Shown here piece after piece: positions 36,066 to 47,499 of a DNA stretch of 64,000 nt. Source of the DNA: Gonocerus acuteangulatus (lineage: Eukaryota; Arthropoda; Insecta; Hemiptera; Coreidae); contig OX328123.1 of NCBI GenBank assembly GCA_946811695.1, forward strand, positions 151,112,577-151,176,576. Direction: 5' to 3'. Each line of letters begins with the position of its first letter. Within the stretch, counting starts at the first letter, position 1. The translations under genes were made by a program, and so were the position numbers. The notes below the pieces were generated by a model. The model worked only from the letters and a program-made list of their open reading frames with translations, searched no databases and had not been told where the DNA came from.

Positions 36066-36950
36066 CTTCTTCTTCTTATTTGGCGCTACAACCCTAGGCG
36101 GGTCTTGGCCTCCTCTATGAGCTTCCGCCAACCATCTCTATCTGCTGCCGCCGCCTTCCAGTTCGGTGCATTGAGAAGGACCCTAGCATCAGCTGCCACA
36201 CTGTCCTCCCATCTCAGCCTGGGTCTCCCTCTCCTCCTAGTTCGTTCCATCCTGGCTTCAAGGACCTTCCCTGGTATCTCTCCTTCCCCCATTCGTATGA
36301 CGTGCCCAGCCCAACCTAACCGTCCAAGCTTTATGAAGTTAACAACATTTAAGTCGTTATACAAACTATAAAGCTCTCGGTTTTTACGTCTCCTCCAAAT
36401 TTGACCTTCCTTCACGGGGCCGTAAATGCGTCTTAAGATTTTTCTTTCAAAAATCAACAGATCATTCTCATCGGCCTTGGTCATGGTCCATGCTTGCGAG
36501 GCGTAGGTCAGTACGGGTCTAATCAGGGTCTTGTACAACCTGATCTTTGTCTGCCTTGTGAGTAATCGGCTCCTTATTTGCTTTATTAGGCCAAAATAGC
36601 AACGATTGGCCGACGTTATCCTCCTGCTTATCTCTTTGGGCATCTTATTGGTGGATGTTACAAGAGATCCAAGGTAGGTGAATTCCTGCACTCTTTCAAA
36701 TTTGTAGGGGCCTATTTCGATAAAGGTTTCGCCTTGATGCGTGCCATCTGCCCTCACCACCATATATTTTGTTTTGGCCTCATTCACCTCGAGGCCGAGA
36801 AGCGAAGCTGCTCTCTGGAGTGCTATAAAGGCATTCTTTAATTCACATTTCGATCTAGCTACAACATCAACATCAACCGCAAAGCCCAAGAGCTGGACGC
36901 TTCGATCGATAATTGTTGATGTTGTCTGTATTCCTGAGTCTATATACATA
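36066..36950 (-). mobile_element. 5'-truncated RTE/L2-like LINE fragment
   Basis: On the minus strand the 3' end is TTGTAGCGCCAAATAAG then (AAG)n, a typical short-repeat LINE tail. It contains the C-terminal half of an endonuclease-reverse transcriptase protein. The 5' end is truncated just before the catalytic motif. Confidence 0.85.
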
Positions 36951-36964
36951 TATATGCATTTCAA
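36086..36964 (-). pseudogene. Reverse transcriptase C-terminal half (LINE), catalytic motif mutated
   Basis: The 292-codon frame starts inside flanking repeat DNA (MKCIYMYI). The LINE protein begins at about residue 10. LLGFAVDVDVVARS replaces the usual FADDxD motif C, so the first catalytic Asp is Val. Next come the EVNEAKTKYMVVRADGTHQG region and YLGSLVTSTNKMPKEISRRI. The thumb follows: LIRPVLTYASQAWTMTKADE, RLGWAGHVIRMGEGEIPGKV and RRRGRPRLRWEDSV. The C-terminus is DRDGWRKLIEEAKTRLGL and a stop. The intact remaining frame suggests youth, but no endonuclease, fingers or palm start remain. It is non-functional. Confidence 0.85.
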
Positions 36965-37313
36965 ATATACAGAAAATATTGTACTTTAAATAAATCCCAT
37001 GATTCCAAGTAACCAAACCAAAAACTTGATTCAACAAATATGTTTCAACTTTTCTTGAAAACGGCTAAAGCTATCGCCTTAAAAATGGTTTCATTCGTTT
37101 TTATAGGCGAACAAACCTAGAAAACGAGTACTTGCAAACATATGAAATAGGCATAACGATTTTTTGCGCGCAAATTACGCTCCAAAAACCATGTTCCGGT
37201 GGACGGATTCAGCTAGTTAACGAACTTGACCTTTCAAATAAGACGAAAGATTTTTGTACCAAATTTCATCAAAATCGGACCATTATTAAGGCCAGGAATG
37301 AGCGAACAGACAA

Positions 37314-37381
<68 letters not shown>

Positions 37382-37518
37382 ATTTGAACCACAGTTATTT
37401 TCGTTCGCTAGGGGTTCTGAAACATAAAATATTTTAGTGGTCACTTCCGGATTGATTCATGAGTTCAACCTTATAAGCGGGGTTCCTCCCGACCCGAAGG
37501 AAGGAGGAACCACACCAA

Positions 37519-38177
<659 letters not shown>

Positions 38178-38247
38178 TTTTTTAGGGTTCTTCGCTGGGA
38201 AGAATTATTGATGTTAATACGGCATTCTCCAGCGATCGGTTTTTCTG

Positions 38248-38292
38248 GGTGATGATATTTCGCAGAAATCCCATTCTGCTTCATCAGACCGG
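38248..38292 (-). ncRNA. Hammerhead-like ribozyme motif, left arm
   Basis: Minus strand: CUGAUGA (38281-38287), extra A, stem II GCAGAA/UUCUGC, GAAA, palindrome AUAU and cleavage-site C. Stem I is weak (about 3 bp including one G-U). Confidence 0.5.
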
Positions 38293-38307
38293 CATCCATG
38301 TTCTTAT

Positions 38308-38357
<50 letters not shown>

Positions 38358-38390
38358 TTAGAAGAAGTCAAAATTAAAAACACATGGACA

Positions 38391-38435
38391 ACAGTCTCAT
38401 GAAGCTGGATGGTATTTCTGCGAAATATCTCCCAG
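38391..38435 (+). ncRNA. Mutated hammerhead-like motif, right arm
   Basis: Same layout as the left arm, but the core reads CUCAUGA (invariant G changed to C) and stem II has mismatches. GAAA-UAUC is kept. Expected to be inactive. Confidence 0.45.
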
Positions 38436-38469
38436 AAAAACCGATCGCTGGAGAATGCCGTATTAACAT

Positions 38470-38520
<51 letters not shown>

Positions 38521-38619
38521 CATCATACAAATAAACAATTTAATAGGGGCAATTTTTCGGTATTCATTAGATAAATTAAGATCATTCTTGAGTGCAACCT
38601 TGATAGGTACCACCTTTTA

Positions 38620-39280
38620 GAAAATGAAGTAAAAAATGTTCGTTTCCTTGTGAAATCGCAAAAAATATTTAATTATAAATGAAAATTGATTTATTCACAG
38701 TCTGGTGGACTTTAATTATAAAAGAATGTTACAAGCTGAAGAGTACTGATGAAAACACTCAGTGAGGAATAGTAAGGAAAACATGAAGTGACCTTGACCG
38801 ATGAACTTGAAGAACATTTTAGCAAGGTTTATTAGAAGCGTTAACTATGCTTGTTAGTAGAGATATAACATCTAACATTTCTCTCTGGAAGTGCTCATTT
38901 CAAACTCTTCACCGTAGTGCAGACTCTAATTGAATCCACTAGCCGAATGTATAACTATTGAACTCTATGAAACAATATGGAACGTTAAAAGTACCAGAGC
39001 GCGACGAAAAGCTAATAAGGATAAATTTCAAATAACACATGTGCGCGTTATTTTTGAGGGTATTTAATTATAATAAAAATTAATTATTGTAAGGTTTCAT
39101 TATTATTAAAATTTATTAGTATTATGTTTAATAATTGTTAGAATTACAATCAATTGTGAAAGGCGTTCAAATATTTTTATGTTTCGCGACACACATTTTA
39201 CGAATCGCATAATTATGCGAGTATGCGATTTAGGCACCACTGCCCTCGTGCTTGGCAAGAGAGCCTGGTCCGCCACGATC
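38620..39280. other. Gene-free stretch
   Basis: No supportable gene. A short palindrome CGCATAATTATGCG lies near 39206. Confidence 0.4.
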
Positions 39281-39282
39281 TT

Positions 39283-39500
39283 GCTATGTGCGTGCACGCC
39301 AGTGGCTTTTAATGGTTTATTTTCTGCTTCCCTTGGCGTTATAAGTTGTTCTTATGATCCGTATTATGTCATATATTATGATTCGTATTATTTCGTATAT
39401 AGCCGGCACGTGCGTAAGCAACTCTTGTTATGTGCGTGTAAGCCAGTGGCTTTTAACGGTTTATTTTCCGCTTCCCTTGGTGTTATAAGTTGTTCTTGGC
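39283..39500. repeat. Tandem duplication with about 145-bp period
   Basis: 39283-39355 and 39428-39498 share GCCAGTGGCTTTTAA, GGTTTATTTTC and GTTATAAGTTGTTCTTGG or TTA with a few substitutions. The ORF through it has no known motif. Confidence 0.75.
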
Positions 39501-41170
39501 ATTATTATTCCTATAGCCGGCCCATGATTGTTATATTGGACCTTTCTTGACGCCTACCTACCCGGCGAAAGGTGAGATACTTCCATAATTCCCTCAATTC
39601 TCTTCCTAAACCCTGTTTCTCTTCTTCTCGCCTTTCAATGGCGTATACCTGGAGGTGGATGCCCTGAAGGTAAGGCTAAATATTATTATTTTTACAATAT
39701 ATTTGGGTTGTACCCATATTTTGTCCTTTGCTTCTATCCGAGCTCACTAGATTATTATCATTATTATACTTATTTATCGCACCGCATCTTTGGCGAAGTG
39801 CAAAGATGCGGGGCTCACCAGAGCAACCGCATTTTATTTTTTATTTATTTATTTGCTCCACAACAGCAAGGCGATTTGCTTACATTAATAAAACAAAATG
39901 AATATAAAACAATACTATAAAAGAGTAAAAATTAGATTCTAATAAAGTATTTGAATGATATAAATTTACAAAAAAAAAAAAAAATAGAAAAATAAAAAAA
40001 AAAATAAATAAATACACAATGAACTAATAAAAACTGAGAAAATTATGATAATAATAAGTAATATAATTCTTTATTGCAAGATAAAAATCATTATGTGTTT
40101 GTGTCTGTATTGGTAGAGATTTAATAAGAGGACTTTATTTTGCTTAAGCCACATACGAACGTGAACACACACACACACTCATTCGCACAGACCCACATAC
40201 ACACATCCATTACTTTCATAGAGATTTTTTTTCAGAAAAGATCTCTTCCTTAGGAAATCAGAAATACAGAAATATGTCTTGAAGTGTCAGTATCACTTTG
40301 GAATCTGGATTTGGTAATAGAGAAAGGTCCATTTGGTGCGAAAGACACCTATTATCCATCAAGCTGTGAACGAAGATGGAGGGGGGGGGGTAGTAAGCAC
40401 CGAACTCCTATTTGACTTTCCCTGCCAGAGAGTCAATATATCAACCTTAACAAGCAGCTCTCACGGATGGAAACAGTCACTCTTCCCTTTATTTATGAGA
40501 CGTTTATACCTCATGACGGAGGGTGCCTTTATTTTCTTATTTTTTTCATTTTTTTTTTTTCTCTTTTCACGAGGCTGGAAGTAATTTTCTAAGGGCAGAG
40601 AGAAGTACTTAGGAGTGATTTACAAGGAAATCCTTCAGGCGCAAACACAAACAAACGTTTATACGATCAGACGACACTATGAATAGTTACGATTACTGTA
40701 CCGTTCCGAATTACTCACGCAAATAGGGTTGTAAATGTGTTGAGTAAATGTCCCAATACAGATGAAAGCTAGTGATTTACTAATGCCATAAAGCGCTTAC
40801 ACAACTCGAAGAGCTACATATATTTGAAATGATTTTACACAAGAGAATGCTTATCAACTCAAACATTATGTAATAAAACAGAATGTTCGCTCGGAACTAA
40901 TTTGATAGTAACAGCAACATTCAAGAAGACCAAACTACTTTCTGGCGGTAACGTTTTACATTGATTGAACTAGTTAATTACCTAACATTTATACTATCTT
41001 TAAGCCAACGGAAAACTTAACATGAAAATTTGTAAAGTCAATGAATGACGATTTGCCAATCATTGACTTAAAACAAAGTTATTTCTTTTGGTCAGATCAA
41101 TGAAAGAATACACTAAATGTGCAATAGACTATCCTTCTCTGAAAACTGAGGCGTTAGATAGGCACTCATC
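39501..41170. other. Gene-free stretch
   Basis: A-rich tracts (39960-40020), a short (CA)n near 40165 and a G-run near 40380. The 83-codon ORF at 40333 has no recognisable domain. Confidence 0.4.
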
Positions 41171-41177
41171 GTGCTTC

Positions 41178-41295
41178 CTTTTTAGCGCGTACTCCCTATC
41201 TATGAGGTTCACCTCACGACGCAATCCGGAAGTGCCGACTAGAACCTTTCACGTTTCAGGCCCTATAGATCACGAAAATATAGGTGGCTCAAATT

Positions 41296-41360
<65 letters not shown>

Positions 41361-42617
41361 ATATATGCTTATCTGTTAACGCTCTAGTAAGATCAAAAGT
41401 GGCCCGATTTTGATGACATTTGGTACAAAAATCTGTCTTCTAATTTGAAAGGTCAAGTTCGTTAACCAGCAGAATTCGCCCACGGGAAGATAGTGTTTGG
41501 GGCGAAATTCGCGCAAAAAAAACGTAACGCTTGCAGGTACTTGTTTTATAAGTTTCTTAACATAGGAAAACGAATGAAACCATTTTTAAGGCGATATCTG
41601 TAACCGTTTTTGAGAAAAGTGGAATCAATGTTTTTGTAAGTCATTATTTTTTTGTTGGTACTTAGAACGGGATTAACGGGATAAATTGCGGGATTCAATT
41701 GAAATTTTTTCTACATCTTGGAAATTAATGCCAACTGAGATGTTTAAATTTTGGTTATATTTGGAGTTAATGAAGTATGCGAAAAAAAAAAATTATTAAT
41801 AGACACGAAAAGTTTTCGGATCTTCATACATTTTTCGTAAATATCTCGATAACGGTTGGGAAATCGTGGTAAGTGGAAGGCAACCATTAGAATGCTTACT
41901 AAATTCTGTACGAAAAAGGTTCTGAAGTATTATTCGATGGGACATCGTCAGTCAGAGATATAAGCGCTTAAAACTTAAAAAGTGTTTGTTTTGTTGTTTT
42001 GAAAGGGTTTTTCTATTTGTTTATCTCACTTTTTAATTGGTTTTTTTTTTGTTTTAAATTGCATTTATCAGTATAATTAGTATTGTAGTAAAATAAGCTA
42101 AGAAACGGTAAAAGGTATAGGTAATATGTTTGGAATAGCTGTGGAAATCAAGATGGCTGTGGCTAACCATGATGGCGTAAACATAGGTTTGTTTTGAATT
42201 CTCCTATCTATATAACCTTCCTCCTGCTACAACTGAAGTTATCATTATTTCTTATTTTATAGAAAGATTTAATCCACGAGAGAATGAAATTTTTTTTGCC
42301 ATGAAGCACATATTTACAGTTGATTATTACAGTGAAACGAATTTGCTAGTAAAACAAGGAACTTAAATTGACAACGAATTTTCGGTTGTTTGGAATAGAG
42401 CCTGCTGAGCAGTATTCGTAGAGTGAGTACGTTTTTAGTAGATAATTGTATTGACTTATTCAGCCTTCCTCAAGAATGAGGATTAAGAATTATCCGCTTC
42501 TGTGTAAGTTGGCTACTGTCAGTGTCCTGTTATGTGTGATGCCCAGTCTACTCCACTTCTTCGAGATATACGGAACCGCGCTAAGGTGACGCAGTTCTTG
42601 CGAGTCGGACTTTTTTA
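41178..42617 (-). mobile_element. Family A copy 8, nearly full length
   Basis: Minus orientation: start GTCCGACTCGCAAGAACTGC at 42617, then TTAGCGCGGTTCC. (TA)n at 41306-41367. The 3' hairpin end is decayed (TTTTTAGCGCGTACTCCC near 41180). The body closely follows copies 4 and 5. Confidence 0.7.
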
Positions 42618-42619
42618 AA

Positions 42620-43030
42620 CTTTTTAGTATTTTCGTGACTTTTGATTATCTTAGTCTTTTTGTGAGCACCCATTGCCATTATACAATGTTCGTTCTTGAC
42701 GTTTTAAACATATATTATTTTAAAGTATAGTTGACTCATTAGTCAATATAAATACGATGGACTATTCAAGGAAATTGACAATTTAATCAGACCACGAACA
42801 CATGGGGGCTGAACGGAAAGAACCGGCCGACCCTGTACAAGCTTCCGGTGACTCGGCTCATACCAAGAGGTATTGCAGCAAGGGCCACCACAAATGTCTT
42901 CAATATCGGAACGACCAGATTTGTTGAAGCGATGCCTATATTGTACAGTGCGGCTGTGTAGCAGGACTCGTGGCTGAGTTCAGCTGGCATCCCTATCAGG
43001 AAGATATTAGAAATAAATTGGCTAGTGTAG
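42620..43030. other. Gene-free stretch, GC-richer centre
   Basis: 42790-42990 has higher G+C and an open minus frame of 67 codons. I found no family signature and no supporting splice sites. Confidence 0.35.
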
Positions 43031-43260
43031 GACTTTTATGCAATACAATTGCTATCAGGACACGGTGACATTTATCAAAGGCTTTACAACTTCAAGCTTC
43101 GAAACAATGAAGCTATCAAAACGGTCAAACTTATGATACTAGAATGCCCAAATTACTCTAGAACAAGGTTTCATCTCGCGGGAGAATCTATGCTTGAATG
43201 GTCACCTTCAAGATTTAGTCAACTCTTAAAATCCCAAGAAATCTTCCATGCATTCTAAGC
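43030..43260 (+). pseudogene. R1/I-type LINE C-terminal fragment
   Basis: LLSGHGDIYQRLYNFKLRNN is followed by TVKLMILECPNYSRTRFHL. This matches the post-RNase H region of LINEs (LtGHG.f..yL.rf.l...…v.H.l..CP.y...R). The first Cys pair and the His of the knuckle are lost. The same region is better preserved at 56.0 kb (LLTGHGQVNSYLHRFRIRDS then ACPC), suggesting a related family. Ends are undefined. Confidence 0.65.
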
Positions 43261-43740
43261 TTTGCGGTGGCAGTCTTCGGAGCAAATAATAGGGTACAAA
43301 ACTTGCCAATGGACTGCGGAAGAAAGAATGCAGATGAGTTCTATCTTGCCTTTATGAAAATCTCAAAACAAGGTACATATATTTCCATATGGCGGAAGAA
43401 TGTTCCTCGGATTGTTCTAATTTTCAGCTAAGAGTAACAGCTACAAAGAGTGGTAAGAGACCATGATTTACATAGCATTGACCCTTCAGGACCAGCCCGA
43501 CCAAGCTGAGTCATACCCACCCCTAACCGTCGTTGGACTAATGCATTTGTTTATGGCGTGTTTACCAGGTGGAACACGGAAACCTCGAATCAGCGACCCG
43601 TGGGGCGGGTGAGAGTCGGCTGAAAAATGATGTTCAATACTCCTCTCCACGCCCGATTAACAGCTATTAGTTACATACCGGGCAGCAAATAATAAAACAT
43701 AAGGAAATCATACTTTGAGAAAAAACATATTTTTTTTTTA
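43261..43740. other. Gene-free stretch
   Basis: A moderately GC-rich segment at 43480-43640 has no recognised function. Otherwise AT-rich. Confidence 0.4.
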
Positions 43741-43814
43741 AAGGTAGGGATTGTCGGGGTTCGGTCACTTCTACTTAATAAAACTACATTTTATCATAAA
43801 AATGATTTTATTGT

Positions 43815-43853
43815 GCCGACGTTTCGGCTTGAACTTCAAGCCTTCATCAGGGC
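43815..43853 (-). ncRNA. Hammerhead-like ribozyme motif, left arm
   Basis: Identical to the right-arm motif: GCC, CUGAUGA, extra A, stem II GGCUUGAA/UUCAAGCC, GAAA, ACGU, C, GGC. Stem II is a perfect 8 bp; stem I is 3 bp. Confidence 0.55.
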
Positions 43854-44011
43854 GATGGGAAGATAGTAAACTATTCCTCACAAATGCTCATTTGTGAGGA
43901 ATAGTTCTCTATCTTTCCATCGCATCTTCTAGGCATTTGTGAGGAATAGTTCTCTATCTACCCATCGCATCTTCTAGGCATTTGTGAGGAATGGTTCTCT
44001 AACTTCCCATC

Positions 44012-44050
44012 GCCCTGATGAAGGCTTGAAGTTCAAGCCGAAACGTCGGC
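44012..44050 (+). ncRNA. Hammerhead-like ribozyme motif, right arm
   Basis: GCC 44012-44014, CUGAUGA 44015-44021, stem II 44023-44039, GAAA 44040-44043, palindrome ACGU ending at 44046, cleavage-site C 44047, GGC 44048-44050. AATAAA follows at once. Identity of both arms argues for recent formation. Confidence 0.55.
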
Positions 44051-44157
44051 ACAATAAAACCATTTTTATGATAAAATGTAGTTTTATTAAGTAGAAGTGA
44101 CCGAACCCCGACAATCCCTACCTTGCATCATCAACGGTCAACGATCTCCTCTCAATA

Positions 44158-44363
44158 TTTTTTTTTTTGTTTTTAGTAGGTCCAAAAACTTTATTATAGT
44201 TGTAAAATTACCAAGTAAGCATAGAAGGAAGCAACGAATGCATTTTCCAGATGTGTTAACAACAAGCCATGAGATGAGAAATTTCCTGCCGCCGGTGGGA
44301 ATTGAACCCACCATCTCCCGCTCATGAATCTAAGGCGCTAGCTACTAGACTACGGAGAGACCC
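44158..44363 (-). mobile_element. tRNA-derived SINE
   Basis: Minus strand: GGTCTCTCCGTAGTCTAGTA (A-box-like), GGTGGGTTCAATTCCCACC (B-box-like), a body that diverges from the 32-kb SINE, then an A-rich tail at about 44158-44180. It is the same head family as 32138-32323. No exact target duplication was found. Confidence 0.75.
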
Positions 44364-44369
44364 TTACTG

Positions 44370-46890
44370 TATGTTGTAATTGAAAAATGAATGAAAACAA
44401 CAGGAAAAACAGAAATAATGAAATATTAGTAGGTACTTTTTATTTATTGCTGATTTATTTTAGACGAAAAATGAATTACTTTAAGCCTAGAAAATTATTT
44501 TAGGAAAAAACCGTTAAACTTTGTTTAGTTCAATAAGAACGACATATTGAACATATTTCTACTTCTAGAGTAACGAAAAAAGTAGACAGGAAAATAATTA
44601 AATAATTGTGCATATGCCCAAGTGTTACATTCAAGCAAGTGTGAAGAACGTAGGAATAAGAAGATCAAAATTATTGACATTGCTTTAATCTTAGATAATG
44701 AAAGATTTATTTTTTTATTAATAGGGTTATTTAAACAAAAATTTGCATATTTCGGCTTATTGTTCAGATTTATGCATTTAAACAAAAGCCTCGAAAATTA
44801 AATTTCTCAATTCCTTCAACGAATTTAGGAAGTGCGTTAAAAAATGCATTGAAAAAATTCGTATTCGTGCTGACACACACACATATATATATAAGGAATT
44901 GAGAAATGTTTGTACTCCTTAGAAAGAAGTGGGTTTTGTGTGTCTCCAAGAGACTCACTTTTTTCAGCGATGGCCACGGAGAAACAAATTCCTGCTACAT
45001 CAAAAGGTGTGACAACCTAATGGCCAAGAGTACCTAATTTTCATGAAATTTACTTCAAAAGTATTTTGCCTAAAAGGAAAAAAACAAGTCTGTTGATGAT
45101 CAGAATGTGTCTTTCAGAAAATGATTTTCGGCGAAATTAACAATAAAATATATGAGCTAAGATTTTTTTGTTAATTTTATAGTTAGCTCTTTGAATAAGG
45201 GCTCTGGATGCATTTAATATTTGTGTTCAAAATCGAGAGGTCCGGAGCGGATCCTTTTAAAATTGCTAGTAATATAAATGAGAAAACAAAACTAACGCGA
45301 CTTTGATAGACTACATAGGTAAATACATTAATTATTGCAAGAATTTTATTTAATGTATTCTGGCTCTAACCAGGAGGGTCATTTGGCAGTGTTGATTGTA
45401 TTCATTTCAGTATATGTATGGTCTACTTAAGACACTTAAATGATTTTGGACTGTTGTCTTTTTTACTCAGCAAAAGAGTTTGCTGTAAAGTTTATGCTTT
45501 AAAACAAGTTGCTTGAAATTATTCTAATATTATAAAAGAAATAACAGCATATTCTAGTGGTAATGCGAAGATACGTGCCTTAATCGCCGGCGTGTGTCTT
45601 GAGGAGGTAAGTATGTGTTACTGCTCAGCAGAATTTAATTTAAAAAATTCCAGAATTGCCTAATCAATTCTGGATTGTTTTAATTTAATCTGTTAACTTG
45701 AAGAAACCCTAAGGGCCAATTATTTTATAAAACCAATTACCCCAAAGTCCCTGAAGATAGAAAATGTCAAATAGATTTAAACATGACACATTACAAGATA
45801 GGAGGATGTCGAAGGAGTAAACAAGCGGAAGCACAACATAGAACAGACAAGGAGGCTTTGCAGATGGTAATCTCGGGCAGTGCGTTGACCATTGGCCTGT
45901 TCAGATCGGAGATATTGGCCAGACAAGGAGAGGCAGTAGGCTACGATATAGGAACAGACAGCAAGAGGTGGGCTCTTCTACCCACAAGTCTCTAGTGTAC
46001 ATACTTCAAGAAATTATAGGCTTAGTCTCATAATACTAATTAACAAAAACACTAATATGTGTCGACAATAATGATTTCCAAGCAATCAGGGATAAATTGG
46101 GATTCAGCTTTATTTTATTTTATTTATTTATGTTATTATATTTACACATTTTTTCTTATTCTTAAATTGTTGATGTAATTCTGCACATTTTAGGTGATTT
46201 TAAAGCATTTATACAGGGTTTTATATTACATATGTTTACATATTTTGCCAAAAATTCATATATTTACATATTCTCCATAAATACATATTTTTTCTACGTA
46301 TTTTGACATTTTTGTTATTTTGTAACATGATCGTGCAATGATAATAGTGCGATAACAGCAAATGTGGAATATTTTGTGTAACAAATACGTGTGTAATTAA
46401 TCTAGGTTGAAATGTTACAGAAGACTCTCCTACAAAATGATGTGACGATTTAATATCAAGCCGGGGTAGTATAATCTACGGTTCGGACGATGTTGATGAA
46501 TCTAGCCAACATGTCGTAAAACTCATGAAGTACCAAATGGCCAACCTCTGCTACACCTCCAACATTAAAATTAGGTTAAAATTGTGTTAATTCTGTTTCG
46601 CCTTGCTTCGTTGCGCCCATCAAGATCCAGTACTGATTATCACACCATTTCATAAACGGTGATGTTTTGTTTAGCAGCAAGAACATTGTCCATTGATTGA
46701 TATATTTGTATGTGAACTGCACCATAAAGTCATCGTGTAATGTAATAGTAATTAATTAATTTGAAATGTAACTTCCTGGCTCGATTTCTGGTATTTTATT
46801 TAGATCTAGTCTCGCGTAACTGGGGCAAAGAAATTTGTCCGCAAACTGTTAAAATTCCTGGTGATTTCATTGGAACTATATGGGTATGTG
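44370..46890. other. Gene-free stretch
   Basis: No supported gene. A 70-codon ORF at 45783-45995 has no known motif. CAATCAGGGATAAATTGGGA near 46085 resembles the outer border of the hammerhead-like units. A possible 49-bp exon at 45558-45606 is discussed in the findings. Confidence 0.4.
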
Positions 46891-46892
46891 TA

Positions 46893-47495
46893 GGGACAAT
46901 ATAGGCGTTTATAGGAGCTGTATAAAGACTTGTACAGGGACTGCCTACAGGCTTCTACATGGGCTGCCTACAGGCTTGTACAGGGACTGCCTATAGGCTC
47001 GTACAGCGACTGCCTATAGGCTTGTACAAGGACTGCCTACAGGCTTTTACAGGGACTGTCTATAGACTTGCACAGGGACTGCATACAGGCTTGTACATGG
47101 ACTGCCTATACTATAGGCTTGTACAGGGACTTCCTATAGGCTTCTAAAGGGGATGCCTATAGGCTTGTACGGCGACTTCATATAGGCTTGCACAGGGACT
47201 GCCTACAGGTTTCTACAGGGTCTGCCTACAGGCTTGCACAGGGACTGCATACAGGCTTGTACATGGACTGCCTATACTATAGGCTTGTACAGGGACTTCC
47301 TATAGGCTTCTAAAGGGGATGCCTATAGGCTTGTACGGTGACTTCATATAGGCTTGTACAGGGACTGCCTACAGGTTTCTACAGGGTCTGCCTACAGGCT
47401 TGCACAGGGACTGCATGCAGGCTTGAACATGGATTGGCTAAACTATAGGCTTCTAGAGAGACTTGCTATAGGCTTCTAAAGGGACAGGTTATAAA
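46893..47495. repeat. 23-bp minisatellite with 166-bp higher-order period
   Basis: Units resemble GGCTTGTACAGGGACTGCC + TATA, about 25 copies with many substitutions. A block containing GACTGCCTATACTATAGG (one unit with 5 extra bases) repeats with exact 166-bp spacing: CACAGGGACTGCAT starts at 47071, 47237 and 47403. The 62-codon ORF inside is incidental. Confidence 0.93.
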
Positions 47496-47499
47496 TACT

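Larger units (their letters stand above)
35128..37518 (+). mobile_element. Family A copy 7, interrupted by a LINE fragment
   Basis: Start AAAAAGTCCGACTCGCAGAA; decayed 3' hairpin GGTTCCTCCCGACC … GGAGGAACCACACC near 37518. (TA)n at 37317-37372. An RTE/L2-like LINE fragment sits inside (36066-36950), flanked by identical 378-bp family A segments (35688-36065 and 36952-37329). Confidence 0.7.
43741..44124. mobile_element. Palindromic Penelope/retrozyme-like unit
   Basis: Arms 43741-43865 and 44000-44124 are almost exact inverted repeats, with outer end AAGGTAGGGATTGTCGGGG. Each contains a hammerhead-like core and an adjacent AATAAA. The centre holds about 50-bp direct repeats (CATTTGTGAGGAATAGTTCT … CATCGCATCTTCTAGG) in two to three copies. 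Related borders occur at 52.2-52.55 kb. No ORF. Confidence 0.8.

Noticed and set aside
42787..42990. 67-codon minus ORF as a receptor or transporter exon
   Set aside because: Hydrophobic stretch only; no family motif, and no convincing splice signals.
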